A DNA stretch of 64,000 nt. Source: Anaerolineae bacterium. GTDB lineage: Bacteria; Chloroflexota; Anaerolineae; 4572-78; J111. The stretch spans positions 47,371-111,370 of the forward strand of contig JAHDWA010000032.1 of assembly GCA_023382535.1 (NCBI GenBank), given 5' to 3'. The notes beneath the pieces were generated by a model. The model saw nothing but the letters and a program-made list of their open reading frames with translations, was not told the DNA's origin and did no database searches. Numbering within the stretch: the first letter of the stretch is position 1; every line of letters begins with the position of its first letter. A program made the translations under genes and the position numbers. This document shows positions 25,052-33,959 of the stretch, one piece after another.

Positions 25052-25648
25052 GATCTCAACCTAGAATCTTAACCATTTATAGACAGTATGAATAGACTCA
25101 TGGTACAGAATGAAAAGCCACCATTTTAGCTATTTTATCACGAAAATACCCCTTTTGCTATAGATGAATACATTGGACCCTAGTTAATTGACGCGAAGCT
25201 CACAGAGAACGAGGTATCAAGCGAGTTAGAACACTGGAACGGGCTTAACTGGGTAAGTTGGATGGTTGTGGGTATCCGGTGGATTGTTAGGGAAAAAAGA
25301 TGTTAGGCTTTAGTGGGGAACACTCTCAACCTGGTTAGTAAATTCTGGTTGGAAGTAACTTGCTTAGCTTAACCGATCATGACTTCTGTTATTGGCTGAT
25401 AGTTGTGTCCTGATTTAGGAAAATACAATAAAATCTTCGGCCTAAAGAGTGGCCAGCCCAAGGCGCGAGGCTGAGGTCGTCACGTTCAGAGTGCAAAACT
25501 CTACGAGCTAAATTAGCCTATCGGGCTTTGCTCTTACAACCCAATGGCTTTCGCTCAGGGTTTCCAGGCCAGATGGTCAATTACAACTTCTTTATGAACG
25601 GACGATGACTTTAAAGAGTAATCCTTGTTGTTTCTTTTAGCCATCGTA
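25052..25648. other. 597-bp region without a recognisable gene
   Basis: No reading frame, terminator or RNA gene could be supported. Base composition is mixed, with a GC-richer patch near 25450-25580, and it may hold decayed sequence. It separates the Nudix/membrane pair from the HAD operon. Confidence 0.5.
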
Positions 25649-26521
25649 CTACCTAAAACCTGGTAAATAAAGCTGTGGTCCACGAACAATGTCTCTAAGC
25701 TCTGAAAAATCATCTATTATAAACGTCGGTGTAACAACTTTTTCCTCGTAGACGGCTGAAATTCTCTCTTGTGACCAGTAAGTTATCGCAAGTAAGGTTT
25801 CAAAGTTTTCCGGTTTATAACTTTGACCATACCTAGCCCAGATTCCAATAGCACCTAATTCAAGAGCAGGTTTGATATCTTTGTGTAAACTGTCCCCCAC
25901 GCAATATACTTGTTCGATGTCCACACCCAGTTTCTCGATAACTTTGAGGTACCCGAATGAATTCGGTTTTAGTTTATCTGGAGTAAGAGACCACTTTTCT
26001 GTAATTCTGGTGGGATACTTTCCCTGCTCTGCACGTTGTTTGATCTCTTTCGTCCAAGGATAATCTTCTGGAACATCACGACCTTGCCATCCTACTAGAC
26101 CATAAAATAATCCATCGAGTCTCAATTGTCTTAGCCGACGCTCCGCCTGAAAGATTGGAGCATTTGTCACTCCAATAATCGGAATATTTTCCTTTTTGAA
26201 TGCAACGAGTGTCTCTTTTACATTAGGATACGGTTTAAGATTTTTTCCCCTTACGCGCGAAAATGCCCCTTTTGCTACTCGTACAAGCTCTTTGATTTCG
26301 TCCTCAGATTTGCCACGGCACATTTCGAGTTTTTGAACAGAGAAAGCATATTCCAGAGTCTCTTCTTGCCCATAAACGCGTTTAAAGTTCGCAATAATAT
26401 TATCTTCGGCAATGCCGGTTCGTTTAGAGAGAGCATGTACCATTCCTCTAAAACTCGGGGCGAAATAGTCGACCCAATTGTAGATGGTATTATCTAGATC
26501 AGTTAAAATAATCTGAGTCAT
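25649..26521 (-). CDS. HAD-superfamily hydrolase
   Basis: Phosphatase or phosphotransferase of the haloacid dehalogenase fold, 290 residues. Motif I is ILTDLDNTIYNW (nucleophile Asp8, Asp10), motif II IIGVTNAP, motif III the Lys of LKPNSFGYLKVIEKLG, and motif IV VYCVGDSLHKDIKPALELGA. A helical cap lies between motifs I and II. The last 40 residues (TPTFIIDDFSELRDIVRGPQ) run beyond the core, as in HAD proteins that act on sugar or nucleotide phosphates. It is the last gene of a three-gene minus-strand set with a methyltransferase and an unknown gene. The substrate is unknown. Confidence 0.85.
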   Translation of the reverse strand: MTQIILTDLDNTIYNWVDYFAPSFRGMVHALSKRTGIAEDNIIANFKRVYGQEETLEYAFSVQKLEMCRGKSEDEIKELVRVAKGAFSRVRGKNLKPYPNVKETLVAFKKENIPIIGVTNAPIFQAERRLRQLRLDGLFYGLVGWQGRDVPEDYPWTKEIKQRAEQGKYPTRITEKWSLTPDKLKPNSFGYLKVIEKLGVDIEQVYCVGDSLHKDIKPALELGAIGIWARYGQSYKPENFETLLAITYWSQERISAVYEEKVVTPTFIIDDFSELRDIVRGPQLYLPGFR

Positions 26522-26539
26522 TGGTTATTAAACCAGTCT

Positions 26540-27055
26540 CTAATACTGTGCTTGAACAACCCACAGTGTAACATCGATCTGCCTCAACTGTTCTAGAGAA
26601 GCTACGGGTTGGCCCATAAGCCCTGCAAGAGTGCCTTCTTGTAGCTCTGGCCTAACAAGAAATAAATCGTAAAAAAATTTTACATCTGAGAAATGGATAT
26701 CCTCTATCGAGCGTAGTAAGAACCATGCAGGATACCGCGCCATGTGGTAATATTCAGGAGTCTTTTCTGGATCTGGACTAGAAATGGTACCATTGCCAGG
26801 AGCAACCGCAATTTGTTTTATCTGTACAGTATATAATTCTGTGGTGCCAGAGTTGAAGCAATATCCGTGAAGTTCACCTGCCTTTTCAATTGATTCAGCT
26901 AACTCTTGAAAAAGGTTGTAAGGGATGTTCTCATACTGACGCATCCACCAACCCCACCATACCTCCCCAAAAGAATTAACGATAGCACGATGTATGCGAA
27001 TTGTCTCTCCCGCTTCAGTAACCAAATCTCGAAATCTGAGAATAATGGTTTTCAT
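26540..27055 (-). CDS. Conserved-looking hypothetical with GEVWWGWW motif
   Basis: No family assigned. The 171-residue protein has an N-terminal beta-rich part (KTIILRFRDL), a striking EVWWGWWMRQYENIP motif near residue 31, and AESIEKAGELHGYCFNSGTT. A C-terminal half follows with YPAWFLLRSIEDIHFSDVKF. Segments of the GEVWWGWWxK kind occur at the N-terminus of some metallophosphoesterase or nuclease proteins, from memory. Here it stands alone. It lies 18 bp upstream of the HAD gene, so it is probably translated with it. A small ligand-binding module is a guess. Confidence 0.6.
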   Translation of the reverse strand: MKTIILRFRDLVTEAGETIRIHRAIVNSFGEVWWGWWMRQYENIPYNLFQELAESIEKAGELHGYCFNSGTTELYTVQIKQIAVAPGNGTISSPDPEKTPEYYHMARYPAWFLLRSIEDIHFSDVKFFYDLFLVRPELQEGTLAGLMGQPVASLEQLRQIDVTLWVVQAQY

Positions 27056-27112
27056 CTATAGGGTCCCTTCTATACTTAATTGCTGAACATTATCGAAAAT
27101 TGCTAGTTTGCG

Positions 27113-28465
27113 TTAACCAACTGTACTCGATCCTGGAAATTCGATAGGGTTCTGTTCATGAACGAGATCAGGACGGATAATCCAAACTGGATATAGGGTA
27201 TGAAAATACATTCCCTTCTTCTTCTTCAAACCATGTTCCTTGAGCAGATACTCTACCCACTTCGGTTGTGACAATACTGCTTCAACATCAAATAAAACTT
27301 CAAATCCATTAGGCCATAACGCATATTCCATATTACAACCAGTGGGAATCCAGGATGCAACGCTGGCTAAAATTAAGCTACTTGTCATTATTAGTAGGCG
27401 ACCACCAGGATTTAGTAAATCGTATGATGACTTAATAAGCAATTCGCACAGGTCAGTTCCACCTACAGCGGTTATATAGTCTCCCACCCGTAAACTCTTA
27501 TCAATCTGACCGCTGTTAATAAAGGGTATATAAGGGGGATTGCATACAATTAAATCAAACTTGCGATTCAGTAAATCAGGATCAAAGCCCCCATTTATGA
27601 GATGCACAGCAAGGCTATGCTCCATCTCATTAGATTTTACGTTGCGCAAATTTCTTGCCGTACACGCCACTGCACTAAATTCGGCATCAATTGAAAATAG
27701 TTCAGTAAGGCTAGGCAAATTTTTTAGAAGGGATACTGTCAAAAGGCCATTCCCACATCCAACCTCCATCGCTACTTTGAATCTCTTTTTATCGTTTCCT
27801 TCATAAATCGCTTGTGCTAATATTTCGGCTAACACTAATGTGTCAATGCTCGGACCGAAGACATCAGAATCCTTGCTGCGGTCAACGTGGATGAGCACAT
27901 TTCTATGGGCGATAATTTTATGGCCTGATACGAGAATCTGCTTTAACTGATTTCTTGCGGACCCAGAGGCAGAATCGATTGCCCCCCAAAAGTCAAAGAC
28001 AGATTGGGGATCAGAAATGATGGTCACAGGACGAATGCGTGGCTGGTTTCCAATAAACTCATATTTCAGTACGAGGCAAATCTTTAAACCTCCCACGAAC
28101 GCCAGTATACCCCCACAGCTTGGGATTCCAGATCGAAGACGAGCCACATGGAGGGAATTAACTAAATGAGTAGAAAAGTGTTCCCAAAGGTAGTAAAGAA
28201 CGCTTGACACCTCATCGGTCTTCGTTCGAGGGTCAAGGATACCATTAAGCCAAGTGGGGATATTAACAAACCAATTCTTAATACTCCTGGGGGCGCCTGG
28301 CTCCCAGAATTGGGAAAAAACCTGAGGGTCAATTGTTGCGAGAAATCCATCGGCAACAGATGCTGTATTTAGAAGGTGAGTAAGTCCTCGAAAGTTGCCG
28401 TTAGACCTTGTTCCCACTATTTCTTCAACAAGCTGGGTATGTAACGATGATCTAAGTAATATCAT
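27113..28465 (-). CDS. Class I SAM-dependent methyltransferase (HemK/PrmC-like core)
   Basis: A 450-residue protein. The SAM-binding motif AMEVGCGNGLLTVSLLKNL lies at about residue 240, acidic loop ELFSIDAEFSAVACTARN follows, and the catalytic FDLIVCNPPYIPF near 315 is the NPPY box of enzymes that methylate nitrogen on glutamine or adenine. The first 200 residues are an unrelated helical domain. ATG 28465 is preceded by CTGGAG at 6 bp, which beats a longer in-frame start at 28528. It leads the operon with the WWGWW protein and HAD phosphatase. The N-terminal domain makes it unlikely to be a housekeeping PrmC; the target could be nucleic acid, protein or a metabolite. Confidence 0.8.
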   Translation of the reverse strand: MILLRSSLHTQLVEEIVGTRSNGNFRGLTHLLNTASVADGFLATIDPQVFSQFWEPGAPRSIKNWFVNIPTWLNGILDPRTKTDEVSSVLYYLWEHFSTHLVNSLHVARLRSGIPSCGGILAFVGGLKICLVLKYEFIGNQPRIRPVTIISDPQSVFDFWGAIDSASGSARNQLKQILVSGHKIIAHRNVLIHVDRSKDSDVFGPSIDTLVLAEILAQAIYEGNDKKRFKVAMEVGCGNGLLTVSLLKNLPSLTELFSIDAEFSAVACTARNLRNVKSNEMEHSLAVHLINGGFDPDLLNRKFDLIVCNPPYIPFINSGQIDKSLRVGDYITAVGGTDLCELLIKSSYDLLNPGGRLLIMTSSLILASVASWIPTGCNMEYALWPNGFEVLFDVEAVLSQPKWVEYLLKEHGLKKKKGMYFHTLYPVWIIRPDLVHEQNPIEFPGSSTVG

Positions 28466-28531
28466 TGCAACTCCAGTGCAATGCAAAATTACTCGATAGA
28501 AAACCGGATATGAATAGGGGTTCTCCACAAA

Positions 28532-28563
28532 GGCATACCATCCAAATAGTTGGATGGTATGCC
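28532..28563. terminator. Perfect 14-bp hairpin
   Basis: GGCATACCATCCAA (28532-28545) pairs fully with TTGGATGGTATGCC (28550-28563) around a 4-base loop. On the minus strand it falls after the 33-residue ORF and 67 bp before the methyltransferase start. It lacks a long T-run (only TTT), so it could be a terminator or a processing or leader structure. Confidence 0.55.
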
Positions 28564-28576
28564 ATCTCTTACATTG

Positions 28577-28678
28577 CTAAAAAAGACGGGGACGAGAAGC
28601 TATAATAGATAAAACTACCAAGCCGCCGATGATGGTTCCAAGAAGAAAAACAACTAAGAATAGTAAAAATTCGACCAT
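28577..28678 (-). CDS. 33-residue single-helix membrane peptide
   Basis: ATG at 28678 to TAG at 28577. After MVEF the peptide is an almost continuous hydrophobic helix (LLFLVVFLLGTIIGGLVVLS) and ends with a basic tail (ASRPRLF). AAGGA lies about 10 bp before the ATG and GGAG about 3 bp before. A perfect hairpin follows its stop. Such peptides are often toxins of type I systems, or regulators or small subunits. No antisense RNA can be shown. Confidence 0.5.
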   Translation of the reverse strand: MVEFLLFLVVFLLGTIIGGLVVLSIIASRPRLF

Positions 28679-29071
28679 GGCTCCACGTCCTTCCTTAACA
28701 CTTCCTGAGATTCTCTTTATAGGGGGTTGGACTCAGTTTTGGTTGGTTGATGTTGCGTTTGAATGTAACCAGCCTGTGATCCACCCGTAACTAGGGCGTA
28801 ACCTGCCTTTCCTGGTTCCACCTTTTAAAAAGAATGAATAAGATAATAAGGAATAATGAACTGGCGGTTGAATTGTTTTCCTTTCATCCCTTATGCTTTT
28901 GATGGGCTGGCCGTAGTAACTTTGTGACTATTCATCAAGCTAATCTTAAGCTGATAATAACTTTTATTTGCGCAATTGTCAATGATTTGACAACATAACA
29001 GTGAAAACTCACAGTTGTTTTCGGTTTGATTGTGGAATTACACAAATAATGCCCAAAAACCCAATAATCAC
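28679..29071. other. Divergent intergenic region with two palindromes
   Basis: No gene of useful length is seen between the 33-residue ORF and the promoter at 29072. The last 110 bp are AT-rich and contain TTGTCAA-TGAT-TTGACAA (28976-28993) and a second imperfect palindrome AACAGTGA-aaac-TCACAGTT (28998-29017). Confidence 0.5.
28976..28993. promoter_or_regulatory. Candidate operator TTGTCAA-N4-TTGACAA
   Basis: An exact 7-bp inverted repeat with a 4-bp spacer, centred about 90 bp upstream of the promoter at 29072. The size suits a dimeric helix-turn-helix protein. The next gene has a MerR-like N-terminus and the operon ends in a lone winged-helix protein; either could be the binder. Confidence 0.45.
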
Positions 29072-29100
29072 TTGACGGTTAATTAATAATGGTTTATAAT
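29072..29100 (+). promoter_or_regulatory. Near-consensus sigma-70 promoter
   Basis: TTGACG (29072-29077), a 17-bp spacer, and TATAAT (29095-29100). It overlaps an in-frame ATG at 29099, which therefore cannot be the translation start of a transcript from this promoter. The start at 29129 is used instead. Confidence 0.75.
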
Positions 29101-29128
29101 GACGATAATTCACAAGTTGGTGGGAAAA

Positions 29129-31585
29129 ATGGGACAACAATTTGAAATAAAGAAAATTATTCGTCAATCTCACGATCTTGTATCAAACACAGATATCACC
29201 GAGCCACTCACAAGGAAAGATCTTGTGCGTTTGACACATCATATCCTTGGTCTGGATGAGAAGGACACTCATGCGATGACATACGGAAAAATCCGCACTT
29301 TAGAGGACACACCCGAGTTAATTTCTCCTGATACAAGAGTAGCTGGAGCCAAGACATTTTACTATTATTCAAGAGATGATCTTGAACGTGTTATTGCAGC
29401 TAAAATTCTCGAGTTACAATATAATCTTCCTCTTAAAAAAGCTAAGTTTCACGTCAGCGCCTCATGGTTTAACTCAGGACTAGAAATTTCATCTCCCACA
29501 GACCAGGTGCAGAAAACTGACCAATCAATAATTACTGTAGGGGCGACAAGAGCAAATAGGTATGTATGGACGCGCAGCTTGAAATATGTCCTCACCTTAT
29601 TGTTCGGAGAACTTCCTACAGATACCTACATTATTGTTGACCGCTCGAAAAAAAGCTATCAAAACCATTCAGCTTCATCCCTTATCAAAGTGAATAGTAC
29701 TACAGAAGATCAACGACAATTTGAGACTTCTGATAATAGAATTGCTGCTCGTATCAATCAAAGTTCTATGGTTTATATTGAACCAGTTCTTAGAATTGAC
29801 CAAGGCTTGCATATTGATCCTCCTGAAAGTTTTGAAGTTTATGATGATGCCGAAGATATGGCTTATTGCTTAAACTTATACTTGCCATCTGACTTTTCTC
29901 TAAGACTAACTTCAGATGGAAAGGAAATGTTAAGTTCCTTGGGTACGCATCAAGCCAAGATGACTTCAACCCTTTTTAGGCTTGCTTTCCAACGCTACCA
30001 CGCATCTTTTGAGTCTCAGGATTTGACTGCAATGGTGGAGGCTATTCTACAGATTCTCCCCGAGTTTGATTATTGTGGAATTCTACTACCTCAAAAAGGA
30101 CAATATCTGCGTGACAGATTGGAATTTCGTTACTACACAAAAAACTTCCCAGAAGAACTTAAAACTGCTAAGGTAATTTCAGGTGATCTAGTTGCAGGTT
30201 GGGTTCATAAAGAGCGACTTCCGTTGTTCGTCGAGGGAATTGAGGCTAATGATAGCCGCGTATCTGAACTGGAGAAAGATTTCACTACTATTGCCGCTGC
30301 ACCCATGTGGTCTTATGAATCCTGGGGTGTATTGTATGCAGCCAGACAACGAGAAATCGAATCTGGCAAAAGGATTATCACCCCAGTTGTTCAAGATTTG
30401 TTTACGGTACTAGCAGGGATAGCTGGCGAATTGGGATACAATGAAAGCTTGATCAAAAAGAATACTGAGAATGCAGTTAGAGTAATTAGGGCAGGCTCAC
30501 CTAAAATTCTTGATGATAGTGAGATTTGCGATAAACTTAAAAGCGAGTTTGCCTGGATTCAGAGTACAACGCCCGATAAGTATAAAGCATTTAACTTATC
30601 GGCAATGGTTGTATCTATTGAAAATCTAGAGGATATCGCTGAACTATGTGGAACTAACGTCGGTAATTGGCTGGAGCAACAAATACCAGAAATAGCGAGT
30701 GAACTTTTAGGCAGAGGCGTGAAGGGTCGGTATGATATATTTCGGCTTCAACCAGGTCGTTTCGTGTTTCTTCTTCAACGTACTCCATCTTCTGAAGACG
30801 AAATCAAGAATGTCGCTATCAATCTTAAGAGGCTCATAAACTCGATAACATTGACGACTCCAAATGGGCCACAGGAAGTTGAATTTTTATCCTGGGGGAT
30901 TGTCTACTCCTATAACGGATATTTGAGACGTAAATTAGGTGGGTTGAAGAATAGTCAAGCTGCCGTAAGCCCTGAACAACCTGCCGAAACGCTTTATAAA
31001 CGGTTTTATGAAGCTGCAATGGCTCTACGGCCTAATGAACAAGGACATGCAGCCTTGGCAAGACGTGATTATGCTTCTGCTTTCAATTTTTTCGCTGACG
31101 CCTGGGCTATAGCTCCTGAATCACCCTATTATCTTAAACATATGGCTGAGGCATTAGTAGGAAGCGAAAACTATATTCAGGCTTTAAAATATTGCGAAGA
31201 CGCCCTGAATTTGGATCCTGATTATGCAGGTGGTTATTACATGAAGGCAGAAATTCTAACGGCCCTAGAAAAAAGCGACGAGGCTACAGTGGAGTACCAG
31301 AAAGCCATAGATATATCCCCTCGAGCAAAACATTACTGGCTATTTGGGACCGCCTTAACAATTTCTGGAAAGTATGATTTGGCGATTCAACAATTCAAAA
31401 GGGCTAGAGAACTCGATGATTCCCGGCATAATAGTAAGTATGATTTATTGATTGCAAGAGTTCTCAAGTTGAGAGGAGAATCAGTCGAGGCACGAAATAA
31501 ATTGATAACGATATCAACTGAAGAAGATTCTGGCGATGAAATTCTTGTTCAGTTTGAGACAAAACTTCTCGATGCAAATCTCTAA
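29129..31585 (+). CDS. MerR-like HTH, GAF, GGDEF-like and TPR regulatory protein
   Basis: An 818-residue cytoplasmic signalling protein. It begins with a winged HTH of MerR style (TRKDLVRLTHHILGLDEKD ... YYYSRDDLERVIAAKILEL). A long linker follows, then a GAF-like sensor at about 310-450 (AILQILPEFDYCGILLP ... TIAAAPMWSYESWGVLYA). A region near 480-610 has the GGDEF fold pattern but no GG[D/E]EF signature (YDIFRLQPGRFVFLLQ), so it is probably inactive. C-terminal TPRs occupy about 640-770 (NYIQALKYCEDALNLDPDYA). The promoter 30-57 bp upstream decides the start, with GGTGGG before the ATG. It leads a three-gene plus-strand operon. It may sense a small molecule and control the neighbouring genes. 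Confidence 0.7.
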   Translation: MGQQFEIKKIIRQSHDLVSNTDITEPLTRKDLVRLTHHILGLDEKDTHAMTYGKIRTLEDTPELISPDTRVAGAKTFYYYSRDDLERVIAAKILELQYNLPLKKAKFHVSASWFNSGLEISSPTDQVQKTDQSIITVGATRANRYVWTRSLKYVLTLLFGELPTDTYIIVDRSKKSYQNHSASSLIKVNSTTEDQRQFETSDNRIAARINQSSMVYIEPVLRIDQGLHIDPPESFEVYDDAEDMAYCLNLYLPSDFSLRLTSDGKEMLSSLGTHQAKMTSTLFRLAFQRYHASFESQDLTAMVEAILQILPEFDYCGILLPQKGQYLRDRLEFRYYTKNFPEELKTAKVISGDLVAGWVHKERLPLFVEGIEANDSRVSELEKDFTTIAAAPMWSYESWGVLYAARQREIESGKRIITPVVQDLFTVLAGIAGELGYNESLIKKNTENAVRVIRAGSPKILDDSEICDKLKSEFAWIQSTTPDKYKAFNLSAMVVSIENLEDIAELCGTNVGNWLEQQIPEIASELLGRGVKGRYDIFRLQPGRFVFLLQRTPSSEDEIKNVAINLKRLINSITLTTPNGPQEVEFLSWGIVYSYNGYLRRKLGGLKNSQAAVSPEQPAETLYKRFYEAAMALRPNEQGHAALARRDYASAFNFFADAWAIAPESPYYLKHMAEALVGSENYIQALKYCEDALNLDPDYAGGYYMKAEILTALEKSDEATVEYQKAIDISPRAKHYWLFGTALTISGKYDLAIQQFKRARELDDSRHNSKYDLLIARVLKLRGESVEARNKLITISTEEDSGDEILVQFETKLLDANL

Positions 31586-31673
31586 ATAAACTAAAGCTCA
31601 TTTCAACAGAAAGATTTCGCCGGGACCTTTACCCAATTATTTGGTACGCTTTAACTGTAGAAGAGGAGTTTTT

Positions 31674-33545
31674 ATGGAAAATCCTCTAAAAAATTACACC
31701 TTACCTCGTCTTTTCGAAGAGATGGTAGAGGGTATTCTACATGGGGTGGAAGTTTCCGCTAACTTTAAGATAGTGCCTCCCATTCCGATTGAAGAGATTG
31801 CTACTGATGTATTCGGGTATCAAATTCGATTTGTTGACTTGCGGTATCTTAAAAAAATGGTTCGAGGAGTGCTTTTTCCTGCCGAAAAGAGAATCCTTAT
31901 TGATAGCTATTATAACAATTTACGACAGCGTTTTGCTATCGCGCATGAGCTGGGCCATATCCTTCTAAATCATTCGTCTTATAATACCACCAATTTTTCC
32001 TATGCTGAACCTGGACTACTTGGCATTGAATGGGACAAGTTGATTGCTAGTTGTTTCCCAGGATCAATAGAAACTCAGGCCAGTAAGTTTGCAGGGATCG
32101 TGCTTATTCCACGATACCTCTTGATACCTCGATTGATTCAGTTTCCCAAAGTGGATGCAGAAGCTGTCAGTCCTTTAGCCGACGAATTTGAGGTTTCTTC
32201 TAGTACGATGCTATATCGTCTTCTCGACTTAAACGATAACGACCTTTTATACACGATGACGGATGGCAATTACTCAACACGTTTATTGGTTGATACAGAG
32301 TCACTTCATGAATTCAAGAAACGCATTAAAGAAAGTTCAGTGACACGAGTCATTAAACGTCCTCCATTGTTAAATCATGATAGGTCATTAACACATGATC
32401 GAAATAAAAGAGCCATCGTCAAAGCGTTGGAAACTCAAGAGATTCCATTACAGGCAACAATCTTATCTATCTCCTCAGCACCTGAGTTGACTCGTTTCAT
32501 AGTAGGTCTCGGCAATCGAAATCAGATAGCAGTTATGCTCGGATGTATACCTGATATAAGTATACCGACTAATATACATGTTCTCGAGACATTAAAAAAT
32601 GACGGCAAGGTTGTTGTAATAATCTGCACCCATCAAAAAAATCAATGTAACTGCAATTTAATTAAAAAGCTCCGGCAGGTAGACTATATTGTATATTATC
32701 ATCCTGAATCGGTCAGCAATAGTCAAGATTTGCCACAAGCAATTCAGGAGTACGTTGTTGCTAAAATCCAACCAGACAAATGGATGGAACAGCGACTACA
32801 AAATATTTTAGATCAAGGAGAAACCTTCGAGCCTCAGGATGATTCCCTAACATGGATCGAATCTGATTCGATCCAATTGCCCCTTTGGAATCCCGAGCCC
32901 CTTAAGACAATTAAAGACGCTCGAAAGGAAATTCGCTCTTTTCAGAAATCTGGCAAGAAAGTAGTACTTACAATTGGTTGCTTCGACTTCCTGCATATAG
33001 GACATATATCGTTTCTAGAAAGTGTAAAGAAAGAGAATGAGGTACTCATAGTCGGAATTGAGGACGATAAGAGAGTATGGCAATACAAAGGTCGTTTAAT
33101 TAACAACGTTAGGGACCGGTATAAAATGCTTCAATCATTGCGCTGTGTTGATTTTGTCTTCGTAATCTCTGAGGTGCCAAAATGGCGAGGAAAAGATTTC
33201 TACAAGGCTTTATGCCAATACCTGAAACCGGATTTTCGAGCCACTCATGACATAGACACCTTAATCGAGCAGAAGCAAGCTCAAATTGAAGCAGCCAATG
33301 GGACACTTAGAATTGTTTCTGATTATGAACATGGCCATTCAACAACTAATGATTTTGCTAAACTGCTTCGCCAGTATTCAAGTGATCCAAATCAACTTAC
33401 AAGGTGGAAACTTGATAAGTCGAGTCTCGAAGAGTGGGAGACCGCTAAGCCCATTGTTGAGTACAATAAATTGATCTCATATTGGAACAATATCGAAGCG
33501 ACACAAGAAGCTCCAGAAATCCACCGACAGTTGAGATTATTCTAA
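31674..33545 (+). CDS. M78 (ImmA/IrrE) metallopeptidase fused to HIGH-type nucleotidyltransferase
   Basis: Two-enzyme fusion of 623 residues. Residues about 20-170 form an ImmA/IrrE peptidase with the zinc motif HELGH in RQRFAIAHELGHILLNHS; such peptidases cleave repressors. Residues about 420-560 are a cytidylyltransferase-like fold with TIGCFDFLHIGHISFLESVK (HIGH near 440) and VGIEDDKRVWQYKGR. Its order matches RfaE2/TagD-type adenylyl- or cytidylyltransferases. Between them (about 250-390) is a Rossmann-like segment with two cysteines (THQKNQCNCNLIKKL). The ATG at 31674 follows AGAGGAG. The regulator upstream and winged-helix protein downstream suggest a switch in which the peptidase controls a repressor. 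What the transferase makes is unknown. Confidence 0.8.
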   Translation: MENPLKNYTLPRLFEEMVEGILHGVEVSANFKIVPPIPIEEIATDVFGYQIRFVDLRYLKKMVRGVLFPAEKRILIDSYYNNLRQRFAIAHELGHILLNHSSYNTTNFSYAEPGLLGIEWDKLIASCFPGSIETQASKFAGIVLIPRYLLIPRLIQFPKVDAEAVSPLADEFEVSSSTMLYRLLDLNDNDLLYTMTDGNYSTRLLVDTESLHEFKKRIKESSVTRVIKRPPLLNHDRSLTHDRNKRAIVKALETQEIPLQATILSISSAPELTRFIVGLGNRNQIAVMLGCIPDISIPTNIHVLETLKNDGKVVVIICTHQKNQCNCNLIKKLRQVDYIVYYHPESVSNSQDLPQAIQEYVVAKIQPDKWMEQRLQNILDQGETFEPQDDSLTWIESDSIQLPLWNPEPLKTIKDARKEIRSFQKSGKKVVLTIGCFDFLHIGHISFLESVKKENEVLIVGIEDDKRVWQYKGRLINNVRDRYKMLQSLRCVDFVFVISEVPKWRGKDFYKALCQYLKPDFRATHDIDTLIEQKQAQIEAANGTLRIVSDYEHGHSTTNDFAKLLRQYSSDPNQLTRWKLDKSSLEEWETAKPIVEYNKLISYWNNIEATQEAPEIHRQLRLF

Positions 33546-33619
33546 ACTGATAATTTGAGGTCAGGAGAGGTATACATCAATTAGAATGCGGAAGTTAATT
33601 GGTTCATAGGGGGTATCTC

Positions 33620-33937
33620 ATGCCTTCTTACTCAACAGAGATTGTGTCTCTTGATGGTCTTAAACTAGATCAGGCAAACAGGGTGGTAAGCGGAGCAGTG
33701 ATTCAGGTCCTGACTCGTACTGAGGCGAGGGTATTGGAAGTTCTGATGGCTAACGCTCCTAGGGCGGTAAGCCGAGAGGTACTGATTAAAGTTGTATGGG
33801 AAACAGAATATACCCAAGATAGCGAATTGCTAGAGCCACACATAAAAAGTCTAAGAAGGAAGCTAGCAGCAAATCAGGTCTGGAAAATAGAGACAGTTCG
33901 GGGACTCGGCTATCGTTTAGTCCGTCAAAATTTTTAG
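33620..33937 (+). CDS. Stand-alone winged-helix DNA-binding protein (OmpR C-domain type)
   Basis: Of 105 residues, almost all form one trans_reg_C winged helix: LTRTEARVLEVLMANAPRAV, SREVLIKVVWETEYTQDSEL, LEPHIKSLRRKLAANQ and the wing VRGLGYRLV. There is no receiver domain. The ATG at 33620 follows TAGGGGG; an upstream start at 33599 would only add MVHRGYL. It is the final gene of the operon, and its stop is 20 bp from the IS element boundary. It could be the substrate or partner of the M78 peptidase, since those peptidases often pair with DNA-binding proteins. Direct evidence for that is lacking. Confidence 0.85.
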   Translation: MPSYSTEIVSLDGLKLDQANRVVSGAVIQVLTRTEARVLEVLMANAPRAVSREVLIKVVWETEYTQDSELLEPHIKSLRRKLAANQVWKIETVRGLGYRLVRQNF

Positions 33938-33959
33938 GTTTAGTACTCCCAATTTGCGG

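Noticed and set aside
25440..25580. tRNA or other RNA gene in the GC-richer patch
   Set aside because: No cloverleaf, anticodon arm or other known RNA fold could be drawn.
29099..29128. Translation start at 29099
   Set aside because: It overlaps the TATAAT box of a near-consensus promoter, so a transcript from it would begin downstream; the ATG at 29129 has a ribosome site.
29129..31585. Active diguanylate cyclase
   Set aside because: The GGDEF-like region lacks the GG[D/E]EF signature.
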